Shown here: positions 10,058 through 19,197 of the stretch, in pieces | Numbering within the stretch: position 1 is the stretch's first letter | Layout of the letters: the number at the start of each line of letters is the position of its first letter | NCBI GenBank assembly: GCA_032718475.1 | Contig: JAUCBJ010001414.1 | Coordinates: 1 to 29,310 of the forward strand | Direction of reading: 5' to 3' | Length of the DNA stretch: 29,310 nucleotides | Source: Nemertoderma westbladi | Taxonomy: Eukaryota > Xenacoelomorpha > Nemertodermatida > Nemertodermatidae | The notes under the pieces: model-generated | Told to the model about the DNA's origin: nothing | The model's database searches: none | The model's input: the letters and a program-made list of their open reading frames with translations, nothing else | Translations under genes and position numbers: made by a program

Positions 10058-10275
10058 GCCGCCTCCGCTTTGCAGGACATTGCTTTCGCCGTGAGAACCA
10101 GTGAGTCTGTGCACAATCTTGCGCTTTGACACCCCATGACTTCACCCAAGTCACCTAAGCCAAGGACATTGGCTTTGGAGATGCTGATAATTATGGGGAT
10201 AGGGAATTGCGGCGGTGGAATTTTGTATATAACCTGGTATATCATTCTTTGCATGCTGCTTCACAGTAAGCCAAT
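10058..10275 (+). pseudogene. Old LINE-B C-terminal fragment inside the TIR transposon
   Basis: GCCTCCGCTTTGCAGGACAT and TGCTTTCGCCGTGAG match the LINE-B tail domain (RLRFAGHCFRRE). After a deletion, degenerate matches run to the end (GGGATAGGGAATTGCGGCGG, CATTCTTTGCATGCTGC). It is clearly older than copies 1 and 2 and is coding-dead. Confidence 0.85.
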
Positions 10276-10640
10276 TGAAGGTTGCATGGTGGTGGTGGTG
10301 GAACAAATTTTTGTTATAGATAGATAAATACTTACATACCGCATTATAAACTTGAGAGATTCAACCAAAGAATTTAAATATTTAATTTACCGCTGTGGCT
10401 TAAGCAGGCTGATCGGTAAATTGGATCAATTTAAAAAATTTATATTTATTCAATCATGTTTTTTTGCATTAATTTTATCTGTTTATTACAACAATCTTCG
10501 AATTAAATTACATGCAGTACCGCTCATGTGATATATTAAATTACATATTTTAAAGCTAATAACTCTAACTGTCTAAAGTTCTGTCATATATTCGACTAGA
10601 AATAAAATTATTAACTAATAATTAAATTGTAAATAATTAC

Positions 10641-10734
10641 CTTTAATCTCTTTGATGGATGGCGGCCCTTTATTATTGGTCCCGATACGGTTGAAAAGCA
10701 TCACAATATTGACCTCGATCTTCGCACTGTTCGC
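10641..10734 (-). other. Second exon-like segment inside the TIR transposon
   Basis: On the minus strand TATTCAATAG precedes a 94-nt open segment encoding VNIVMLFNRIGTNNKGPP and ending in AAAG followed by GTAATTATT. It has acceptor and donor shape, but its phase does not join directly to the segment at 9,668-9,787. Function unknown. Confidence 0.2.
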
Positions 10735-11487
10735 CTATTGAATATATGTACCCCATGACGTATGTACTCCATGCCGTCATAAAAATATACAGGAAATAAT
10801 TGAGACGCAACAAAAATTAATTTAAATTACAGTTATACAATGCAGTATGTTGTATTACACACCGTTATACAGTACCATGTACTGTATACTTTGCTCCTGA
10901 GTTCTGTATGAACCAATATACCACTATTTTTACATCATTCAGTACTTGGGCAGTTCCAGTATTGCCTGTAATTGGATGATTCATCACAGACACTGGTTCC
11001 CATAGCGTGGGAAAGTTTGTCGTTCAGATAATTATTATTTTGAACGGAAAATGTTTAGTATTGAACCCCTATTGAACTACGGTTATGAAAAACATAGTTT
11101 GGACATTTTTTGAACGACAATTTTAAAAATATCTGAACTGAAATTGAACTGGTTAATTTTTATTGGATAATAAACAATATTGAAACGTTCACAATAGAAA
11201 ACGGAAATATAACTTGCCATTTACAAATCGTTACTTTTCAGTTTCTGAACTCAAATTGAACTGGTTATTGCTTTGGACGCCATTCAAACGTCCAAGAACA
11301 TTAACGGGAAATTAACTGATACCATTAATGAACATTACTTTTCAGTTGAAACACCAACACCATTTAGGCGTTATTATATGGAGACTAATTTAGAACGTTG
11401 AAATCTGGTACAGTATGTGCGACGTTTATGGAGTGGACATGTTCTCAACGTCCAAAAGCTGTGTGTGAACGTTATGTGCTACTAGGG

Positions 11488-11947
11488 AATGGATAGCTTA
11501 TTATCAACCAACCACTCATTACAGGATTCTAGAACTGCACTTAACTTTTGGGAAATATGGATAGGATCTTTATGAGAGAAAATAAGAGCAATGTCGTCGG
11601 CATATAAAATGAGTTTAAAATCGGGATCTATACTACTTATCATATCATTTACATAGCATACATAAAGCAGAGGACCTAATATACTACCTTGCGGTACACC
11701 ACAGGTAATCTCTTGTACAGTAGACAGCGATTTGCTAATGACTACAGTTTGACCTCTGTCTGACAGGTAGGACTTGAACCAGTCTATAGAACCTACACCC
11801 ATCAGGCCTAACTTACCAAGCAGAATTTCGTGATCTACAGTATCGAAAGCCTTTTGTAGGTCCAACATTACCATAACAGTATATAAACCCTTTGCGTTAT
11901 TACATCTAATTGTATCAGTTAAGTTAATAAGGCAGGTGTCTGTAGAA
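11488..11947 (-). pseudogene. LINE-A reverse transcriptase, palm
   Basis: The middle block of the LINE-A RT: MLDLQKAFDTVDHEIL (first catalytic Asp), the TCGVPQGSILGPLLY turn, and LILYADDIALIF (catalytic YADD), ending at DNKLSI where the TIR transposon interrupts. It is open throughout; the frame begins at the foldback insertion (11,947). These motifs define the Jockey/CR1-type palm and are intact, so the element was probably functional, or recently copied from a functional one, before being interrupted. Confidence 0.95.
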
Positions 11948-13000
11948 TAGGGTGGAGTGAAAAAAAAATTTTCTTTATTTTTAAGGGAAGCACTATTTTT
12001 CTGATGCCAAATCGGTCTAAACTAACTTTGCAAAAAAAAAATTTTGATTTCGAAAAATTCTAAGCGGGCCTCACAACACTTGAAAATTTCAAATTTTTGG
12101 GAAGGCAATGCCAGTTTTGAATATCCCAGATATTTTGTATTTTTATAAAAGTTAAGGAAGATGCAAATATTTAATGTCAAATAGGTTGGAAACAAACACA
12201 AAATGTGAAATTGTGATTTTCATATAAATCTACCCCAGCCTCATGGCCTTTAAAATTTTGAAAAATTTGCCAAATTTCACCCTTAAAATACAGCAAACCT
12301 ACTTCGTAGTCTCTATAGTTGAAATCGATTTACTAGGGTTTGGAGTTCTTCCTGAGCGAAAACCACGTCCCCTGATTTGATTACAATTATATTTCAAAAC
12401 TAGAAACCCAGCATGCTGGCTGTGAATTTACCTTTGGATCAAATTTCCAATAAGTATATTATAAACAACAGTAGGTATAGGAAGAAGGATAATTCTAAAT
12501 TAGGAAAACACTAGTAAAACAGTAAAGCACTAGAAAAACAGATGAAAAACACTGTAATGCACCCGGAAAAAGTAAAAATATTGATCAACAGGAAATTTAA
12601 TACATGTATTACACTGAATTGGTAATCTTAAATGTACTCCTCGCATAGCACACCATTAAGTAATCTACGTAAAACATAGGGACAACTATAAACTGTCCAG
12701 AAAACAGTGAAAAAATGATTGACATTAAATAGCATTAAATTTTACCTCATATGCTGCTAAAAAATAAGTTGAAAGTGTCTAATACTACACAGAAACCATT
12801 GTTGCCCGGCAACCAAGGAACAGTAACCAATCAGCATGCATTTCAATAGTTTTACTGGTCAGCCGGTAGAGGCACATTAATGGTGTATTCTGGTATTAGT
12901 GTATTCCAGTATTCAAGTCGTCACCTTCAAGGCAGAACCCCCTAAGTCGATTTTTGTAGTTCTGAGATAATCGATAAAAACTGTTTATTTTTTAGAGAGA
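11948..13000 (+). repeat. Foldback element, left outer arm
   Basis: It is the inverted copy of the right arm, about nine bases in ten identical by eye to 12,700, with blocks to about 12,960 (GGCAGAACCCCCTAAGTCGA). It lacks the MITE and the SINE found in the right arm, so it shows the empty-site state for the MITE (12,901-12,925). Confidence 0.85.
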
Positions 13001-13090
13001 TGCCTCAGTTTACTTGTTATTGTGTTTTTTGACAAATAAATATATATAGAATTCATATAACTAAACTTTTTATTTAATTTAGAATCACCT

Positions 13091-13283
13091 TTGAAATATA
13101 TGGCGGTTTTTTTGTAAAAATTCGGACTTATGGTGTTTTGCCAAAACAAGGGGGAACACCGTTTTCTGGTATTATCCCGTAACTATACGATAGTTGCGGG
13201 GTATTGCCTAGAAAACAAGGCATCCTCAATTAGGCAAAACACCATAAGTCCGATTTTTTTACAAAAAACACGCAAAATATATC
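13091..13283. repeat. Long hairpin inside the left arm
   Basis: GGACTTATGGTGTTTTGCC (13,125) and GGCAAAACACCATAAGTCC (13,233) are perfect complements. The arms extend outward to about 50 nt each, with a smaller inner palindrome CCGTAACTAT-ACG-ATAGTTGCGG. It could be a nested hairpin MITE. Confidence 0.7.
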
Positions 13284-13951
13284 AAATTATATCCAAGGCG
13301 TATCGTGCGTCCTTAATAATTTAGTGCGTAGTGCGCACCTAATACATGTGCGCATTTGTTATTAGCTAATACGTGATATCTAACATGTTAACTAGCACAC
13401 GAGCAGGTGTTAGTATTACCTGTGAACGCAATAATAACAAATAAGCACATACAATACAGCTAACACACTTGCGCACATGTTGGAAATTTTTGAATTCAAA
13501 ATTCTAAAGTGCTCCATAAGTTTTTGATATTTTGGTATTAATTTCTTCTAAAATAAGTACGGGACTGTAGTTAGAATCATGTATCAATACAAATTGAACA
13601 AAATGTAGCCAAATGCAGAACTATAAGAACAAAATTTAGATTCAAGCAAACGGAACTCTAAGTACTGTACAAAATATAGCCATGGGTGGTACTCTACAGT
13701 AAGAACAAAGTCTAGCTACGTCATGACGAATAATTAAAGACTGTTTTTTCTACAGTACGTGGCAACATTTTGAGCAACTCTATCAGCAACTTGGTGAGCA
13801 TGTCAGGTTGCCGATCAAGTTGCTCTATGTAAACGCGAAGTTTGTTGCTGTAAAAGATGCCTCATATAACGGAGACTAAAAGTTAATGTTACTCAAATTA
13901 AGTTGCTTGTTGCTGACCAAGTTATCCAAAACGTCCGGAACCCCATAGCAA
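13284..13951. other. Foldback element inner region, left
   Basis: No ORF of note. It contains short palindromic GTGCGCA/TGCGCAC stretches (13,330-13,480) and several CAACTT/AAGTTG motifs in both orientations (13,760-13,960), suggesting further small hairpins. Nothing else is recognised. Confidence 0.4.
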
Positions 13952-14480
13952 CTTGGACACAAACATTAAATGATGGACAGATATTTATCAGCGCCACCAA
14001 CATTAATGTGGGACAAACATTAATCAGGGGGACATACATTAATCAGGAAGACAAACATTAATGTGGGACATAAACATTGATGTGGGACACAAACATTAAT
14101 GAGGGACACAAACATTAATGAGGGACACAAACATTAATGAGGGACACAAACATTAATGAGGACACAAACATTAATGAGGGACACAAACATTAATGAGGGA
14201 CACAAACATTAATGAGGACACAAACATTAATGAGGGACACAAACATTAATGAGGTACACAAACATTAATAAGGGACACAAACATTAATGAGGTATACTAA
14301 CATTAATAAGGGACACAAACATTAATGAGGTACACTAACATTAATGAGGGACACAAACATTAATGAGGGACACAAACATTAATAAGGGACACAAACATTA
14401 ATGAGGGACACAAACATTAATGAGGGACACAAACATTAAACGAGGGACATATATCAATCAAGGGCACAAACATTAATCAT
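13952..14480 (+). repeat. Minisatellite, unit GGGACACAAACATTAATGA
   Basis: About 25 units of 18-20 bp. The first units are degenerate (ATTAATGTGGGACAAAC, ATTAATCAGG) and the rest regular. It is the reverse complement of the array at 15,080-15,740 and forms the inner part of the left foldback arm. Confidence 0.95.
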
Positions 14481-15079
14481 GGGCATCATCAATCCATTCC
14501 ATTCATGTTACCCCCCATGGCACTTAGTATGATTCATGTTACCACCCATACACATACAATATATTACAGTATTACAATTCTCATTACTGTGCAATACAAT
14601 AACAACAATAAATAATAACATATTAATCTGATCAAACCAATAAACTATGTTATTACCAATTTTCAGGAAAGGATCAGGTTACAGAGATGGTTTTTCAAAC
14701 CAAAACAATAAACGATGTTGTTAAGGGAAGGAGTAAAAAAATGATGAACATGAAGGGGAGACAGGAATGGGGGGGGGGGGGGGGGGGCGGTAACATGAAT
14801 GGTGGGGGTAGGAGGTAAATTGAAAATATGGGGGTATGACAGCCGGGGGGGGGGGGGGGGCGTAGCAGCAAAACAGGCAGCTGAACAACGTAACCGAACG
14901 TCGCTTTCAATTAATTTCCATCTAATTAGGTAGATGGAATGTATACAAAACGGCGCTACTTTGATCGAAGCTCACGTTCCCATGTTAGTATTTTTTCAGT
15001 TTATCACTTAATATCTGATCGTCTGATGGCAAGCATCACCATCGCTCATATTAATATCCATTGGCAAGCATTCACCCCT
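14481..15079. other. Loop of the foldback element, with two G-runs
   Basis: The spacer between the inverted minisatellites. It has a repeated CATGTTACC-CCCAT motif (14,505-14,550), a G19 run (14,769-14,787), a G16 run (14,845-14,860), and a segment AGGAAAGGATCAGGTTACAG related to 1,573. No transposase or other coding sequence is seen. Confidence 0.6.
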
Positions 15080-15740
15080 ATTAATGTTTGTGCCCCGGAT
15101 TAATGTGTGTCCCTCATTAATGTTTGTGTCCCTCATTAATGATTGTATCCCTCATTAATGTTTGTGTCCCTCATTAATGATTGTATCCCTCATTAATGTT
15201 TGTGTCCCTCATTAATTCATTGTGTCCCTCATTAATGTTTGTGTCCCTCATTAATGTTTGTGTCCCTCATTAATGTTTGTCCCCCTGATTACTGTGTGTC
15301 CCTCATTAATATTTGTGTCCCTCATTAATGATTGTATCCCTCATTAATGTTTGTGTCCCTCATTAATTTTGTGTCCCTCATTAATGTTTGTGTCCCTCAT
15401 TAATGTTTGTCTCCCTGATTACTGTGTGTCCCTCATTAATATTTGTGTCCCTCATTAATGATTGTATCCCTCATTAATGTTTGTGTCCTTCATTAATTCA
15501 TTGTGTCCCTCATTAATGTTTGTGTCCCTCATTAATGTTTGTCTCCCTGATTACTGTGTGTCCCTCATTAATATTTGTGTCCCTCATTAATGATTGTATC
15601 CCTCATTAATGTTTGTGTCCCTCATTAATTCATTGTGTCCCTCATTAATGTTTGTGTCCCTGATTAATGTTTGTGTCCCTGAAAAATGTTTGTATCCCAG
15701 ATTAATGTTTGTGTTCCCTCAATAATGTTTGTGTCATGGC
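15080..15740 (-). repeat. Inverted minisatellite with higher-order repeats
   Basis: About 33 units of TGTGTCCCTCATTAATGTT, the reverse complement of the left array. Variants recur in order (GATTACTGTGTGTCCC, then ATATTTG, then ATGATTGTATCCC), starting at about 15,287, 15,417 and 15,549. This gives a higher-order period near 130 bp that the left array does not show. Confidence 0.95.
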
Positions 15741-15754
15741 CGCAATACAAACCA

Positions 15755-16085
15755 GTATATAAATGAGAAATTACGGGGTTTTGCCAGGTTATTGTTTCTG
15801 ATTTAAGGGGTTTTACTGGTTGTTATTTCTGATTTAAGGGGTTTTGCCAGGTGGACTGAATTTCATATACTTGAATTTACGGTGTTTTGCAAGCCAATTA
15901 TTGACTTGTGGGGTTCTGCCTCGAAGTGGGCATAAGTTACGGGGAACTGTCTTTGGCTTATAACTCAAAAATGGCTGGTAGAAAAGCTTCAGGGTTCTGC
16001 CAGACGAAAAAGCCGATATCGAATTACCCGAAAAGTCAAAAACATGAAAATCGAAAAAAATCGACTTAGGGGGTTCTGCCTTGAA
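15755..16085. repeat. Recurring GGGGTTTTGCC motif array in the right arm
   Basis: GGGGTTTTGCCAGGT and variants occur at about 15,776, 15,806 and 15,839 with a roughly 32-bp spacer (TGTTTCTGATTTAA). Looser forms (GGTGTTTTGC, GGGGTTCTGCC, GGGTTCTGCCAG) follow to 16,081. The same core occurs in the left arm in both orientations. Confidence 0.7.
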
Positions 16086-16097
16086 GGTGACGAAGTA

Positions 16098-16397
16098 TTG
16101 TTAGTGTTGGATCTTGTCATTTGCTAAATGTTAACAGTTAAAGTGCAGATGTTGCGGTATTTAATATTAAGACAGCAAGAGGGCCACAGTTAGGTCCTAC
16201 CTACAGAGATGCTGTAGTGAAGTGGGATACCAGTGTGGCTAGAAGCGCGGATGCAAGATCTAGAACACATCACACATGATTTTCTAGTCAGTTCGGTTTT
16301 CTGGTATGAATGGTATCCTTAATAATAAATACCACAACTTCTGCACTTCAACTGCCAACATTTGAATTGATCAGATGAATTGATCTAACACTAACAA
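16098..16397. mobile_element. 300-bp MITE with TTGTTAGTGTT ends, TA-flanked
   Basis: The left end TTGTTAGTGTTGGATC and right end GATCTAACACTAACAA are inverted repeats, and similarity continues inward for about 85 bp (AAGTGCAGA-GTTG-GGTATTTA). TA lies on both sides (16,096-16,097 and 16,398-16,399). The left foldback arm has no insertion at the matching place (12,901-12,925). A TA duplication suggests a Tc1/mariner-type MITE; there is no coding capacity. Confidence 0.8.
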
Positions 16398-16544
16398 TAC
16401 TGGAATACACTATGTAATACCAGAATACAGCAACACTGGTACTACAGGCTGACCAGTAAAACAAGGATATTGCTGAACTGCATGCTGATTGATTTCTTCT
16501 TTCACCTAGTATTATTAGCAGCATATCAAGCAAACAGTTGAGGC

Positions 16545-16744
16545 GGCCCGAAGGCTCCTCTTTCGATAGATGCTACCGAGGGTAGGGGTGGGCGCTACTA
16601 TTATCCCAAGATTAGCTCCCAGTTATTTAAATGGTACTCAATTTATCGACCCCAGTGGATGAAAGACGGCTGAGTGGACCCTGGTGGGGCTGAACCTACA
16701 ACCAATCGATTGCAGGACAGGCGCTCAGCCAATTGAGCTACCCC
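16545..16744 (-). mobile_element. tRNA-derived SINE
   Basis: Read on the minus strand from 16,744: GGGGTAGCTCAATTGG is a near-perfect Pol III A box (TAGCTCAATTGG), and TTGTAGGTTCAGCCCC is a B box at normal spacing. Together they form a tRNA-like head of about 70 nt. The body that follows includes GGTCGATAAATTGAGTACC and a CAGCCGTCTTTCATCC segment. It resembles the conserved central domain of SINEs I associate with cephalopods and other marine invertebrates. It is transcribed by Pol III and moved by a partner LINE. No clear target duplication was found, and the 3' limit is approximate. Confidence 0.8.
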
Positions 16745-17538
16745 GCTTTCTAGCGAAATATAGGTAAAATTTCACTGTTGTCCAGAGGGTTTATATAGTG
16801 TTTTCCCTATATTTTACGGAGATTACTTAACGTGTGCTATGCGAGGAGTACATTTAAGATTACCAATTCAGTGTAATTGATGTATAAAATTTCCTGTTGA
16901 TCAATAATTGTAATGTTTTCCGGGAGCTTTACAATGTTTTTCACATGTTTTTCTAGTGTTTTACTAGTGTTTTCCTAATTTAGAATTATCCTTCTTCCTA
17001 GACCTAGGCCTACTGTTGTTTATAATATACTTATTGGGAATTTGACACAAAGGCAAATTTACAGCCAGCTAGCTGGGTTTCTAGTATTGAAATATAGTTG
17101 TGATCAAATCAGGGGACTTGGTTTTCACTCAGGAAGAACTCCAAACCCTAGTAAATCGATTTCAACTATAGAGACTACGAAGTAGGTTTGCTGTATTTTT
17201 AGGGCTAAATTTGGCAAATTTTGCAAAATTTTAAACGCCATGAGGCTGGGGTAGATTTATATGAAAATCACAATTTCACATTTTGTGTTTGTTTCCAACC
17301 TATTTGACATTAAATATTTGCATCTTCCTTAACTTTTATCAAAAATACAAAATATCTAAGAATTTCAAAACTGGCATTGCCTTCCCAAAAATTTGAAATT
17401 TCCAAGTGTCGTGAGGCCCGCTTAGAATTTTTCAAAATAAAAATTTTTTTTTTGCAATGTTAGTTTAGACCGATTTGGCATCAGAAAAATAGTGCTTCCC
17501 TTAAAAGTAAAGAAATTTTTTTTTTTCACTCTACCCTA

Positions 17539-18330
17539 CTGTAGAATATGATTTACGAAAACCGGACTGAAGTTCATAGATCAGATTTAGCCTACTAAGA
17601 TGTACTTCCAGCTGTAGAAAAACAGAACGTTCTAGAATTTTAGATACAACACTTAAGATACTAACAGGTCTGTAATTACAGGGTTCTACTTTACTATTCT
17701 TTTTATACAGAGGAACAACCTTAGCTAATTTCAGTTCGTCTGGTACTACATTATCTACGATAGAGTAATTAATAATAAAAGTAATAGGCACTTTAAGTAC
17801 TTCAGCACCATCCTTAAGAAAACAGGCAGGTATTAGGTCTAGACCGGTACTTTTTGAGGCTGATAGGCTAAGTAGATTTTGAAAAACAAAATTCTCAGAA
17901 ACGGGTTTTAAAATAACTTCTCTGAATTTTGTAACTTTTCTAAATAAAAATTATTTAGAGTTTCGGACCCTATATTATATTTATTACTTGATAACGGTAA
18001 CTTCTTAAATAAATTAGAGGCAACATTAGTAAAATAATTATTAAATAAATTACTAACTAGAGTATGATCATGAATCAGCTCACCGTTATCTTGCAGAATT
18101 TAGGGTAGACCATAGACTTTTAGGATTATCTTTATTCTCACTTATTTTGTTGTACAAATATTCAGATTTAGTTTTTTTTATTTCCCGTTAGACAAGGTTT
18201 CTATATTTGCAGTAATTATTATAATCAGCTAAAACACGGTATTTCCTAAATTTATACAAATAGTTATCTCTTTCTCTGATATTACTAAGAATACCCGAGG
18301 TCATCCAGGGCTCAGTGCGTTGTTTAGAGA
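17539..18330 (-). pseudogene. LINE-A reverse transcriptase, N-terminal linker and fingers
   Basis: The first RT block of LINE-A on the minus strand. It begins near 18,330 with RTEPWMTSGILSNIRERDN, the linker after the endonuclease in Jockey/CR1-type ORF2. Stops and shifts break 17,940-18,190. From about 17,935 it is open again: STGLDLIPACFLK, LAKVVPLYKKN, NYRPVSILSVVSKILER (RT motif 1) and SGFRKSYST (motif 2), where the foldback element interrupts. The part at 17,547-17,935 reads in frame into the palm block once that element is removed. Confidence 0.9.
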
Positions 18331-18532
18331 TTAGAGATGTTAGAGATGAGCTGTTGCAACTGTAATTAAAGGTGTAATATTATTTTAGGTATGGTAAGCT
18401 GCTATCATGCCTGTCATGTACCTGTAGTGTTGTAATGTGTGCCTGACTGCTGTTTTCCATGAACTAATCAAGCGACAATTTAACTAAAAATATCTTAGCA
18501 TATATTCTAAGCAAACAATAAGCACTGCAATC
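18331..18532 (+). other. Inversion junction and LINE-A 5'UTR
   Basis: The 200 bp between the RT start (minus, 18,330) and the ORF1 start codon (plus, 18,533). Somewhere in it the minus-strand 3' half meets the plus-strand 5' end; the exact point is not visible. Two short near-repeats (TTAGAGATTAGAGATGTTAG) lie at 18,331-18,350. The segment should hold what remains of the LINE promoter/5'UTR. Confidence 0.5.
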
Positions 18533-19197
18533 ATGTCTCCACCGTCTCAATCTGTGGCAAATGATAAGCTCGATAACGTAGTTTCAATGCTTAACACCTT
18601 GAACGCCACAGTCGACGTAATCCAAATAGAACTAAACAATATCAAAAAGCAACTAGCCTCTTTATCGAATATCTCAGAAGTAATTAACGAACTATGTATC
18701 GATAACGACACCCTACATCATGAGGTCAATAACTTAAAAGCTGAAAACGCTTCATTGCAAAACGAATTCGATGACTGCTCGCAATATATGCGTCGTCACA
18801 ATGTCTTAATCAATGGCATACAAGAGATTTCGAACCAATCCGACAATATTGCTGAAGCGGTAAGGATTATTGAATCCCTTGGAATTTCCAAGAATTTCAT
18901 TGATATAATTCACCGCCTTGGTAAACCAAAACAAGCTAATCCCGACGACCTAAAAAAACCAACTAGGCCTTTTATAATACGCTTCATTGGCCACTCTCAA
19001 CGCGCTAAAGTCTTCGCAAACAAAGGTAAACTTCCCAATGGTGTGTACGCTTCTGATCATCTTACCCCTCGAAGATCAGCGCTTCTACGCAAGACTCGCA
19101 CTCTCAAGTACAATAACTTGATCTATGCTGCGTATTTTCACTCAGGGTCAATTTATGCGCGTGTTGCCGCATCCAGCAAACCTTACCCGATACAGAA
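18533..19197 (+). CDS. LINE-A ORF1 protein, N-terminal part, interrupted by the LTR element
   Basis: An ATG ORF of about 222 codons before the LTR insertion. Residues about 10-85 form a coiled coil with heptad leucines and valines (LDNVVSMLNTLNATVDVIQ, LHHEVNNLKAENASLQNEF). Residues about 90-200 resemble the RRM-like and C-terminal part of LINE ORF1 proteins (RRHNVLINGI, IIRFIGHSQRAKVF, TPRRSALLRKTR). ORF1 proteins trimerise and coat LINE RNA. The remaining codons lie at 26,102-26,246. Joined by removing the LTR element and one CAGAA, the length is 810 nt (269 aa plus stop). No other lesion is visible. Confidence 0.85.

Larger units (their letters stand above)
8985..11487. mobile_element. Non-autonomous TIR DNA transposon, 2.5 kb, AA target duplication
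   Basis: The left end reads CCCTAGTAGCACACCAACG and the right end is the complement of CCCTAGTAGCACATAACG: 13 perfect terminal bases, then an imperfect continuation (ACGTTCAC on both sides). It is flanked by AA at 8,983-8,984 and 11,488-11,489, and its removal with one AA restores the LINE-A frame, so the ends are secure. No transposase is recognisable. Subterminal regions (about 9,000-9,300 and 11,040-11,470) are full of AACGTT and GTTCAA motifs. It contains a C15 run (9,377-9,391) and an old LINE-B fragment. I cannot assign a superfamily. Confidence 0.85.
11948..17538. mobile_element. Foldback DNA transposon, 5.6 kb, 8-bp target duplication
   Basis: The ends read TAGGGTGGAGTGAAAA (left) and the complement of TAGGGTAGAGTGAAAA (right). 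They are flanked by the exact 8-bp duplication CTGTAGAA (11,940-11,947 and 17,539-17,546). The arms are inverted copies over about 1 kb of outer sequence and continue inward as mirror-image minisatellites. No transposase is seen. The 8-bp duplication fits nTnnnnAn, the hAT preference; P/Galileo-type foldback elements (7-8 bp) are the alternative. Removing the element plus one duplication (5,599 nt) brings the RT blocks at 17,547+ and 11,939- into one frame. Confidence 0.9.
16050..17538 (-). repeat. Foldback element, right outer arm
   Basis: It is the inverted copy of 11,948-13,000. It is longer because it holds a 300-bp MITE (16,098-16,397) and a tRNA-SINE (about 16,545-16,744) that the left arm lacks. 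Confidence 0.85.

Noticed and set aside
13130-13324. 64-codon plus-strand ORF
   Set aside because: It sits across the arms of a long hairpin, and its coding potential follows from the repeat.
14695-14910. Minus-strand ORF with polyproline
   Set aside because: It is produced by the G-runs of the foldback loop. It is not a gene.
13952-15740. Possible CRISPR-like array
   Set aside because: The units are contiguous 19-20 bp repeats without unique spacers. They are minisatellites in a eukaryotic foldback transposon.
16660-16744. Genuine tRNA gene
   Set aside because: The A and B boxes are good, but the acceptor stem does not pair, the anticodon arm is degenerate, and a SINE body follows.
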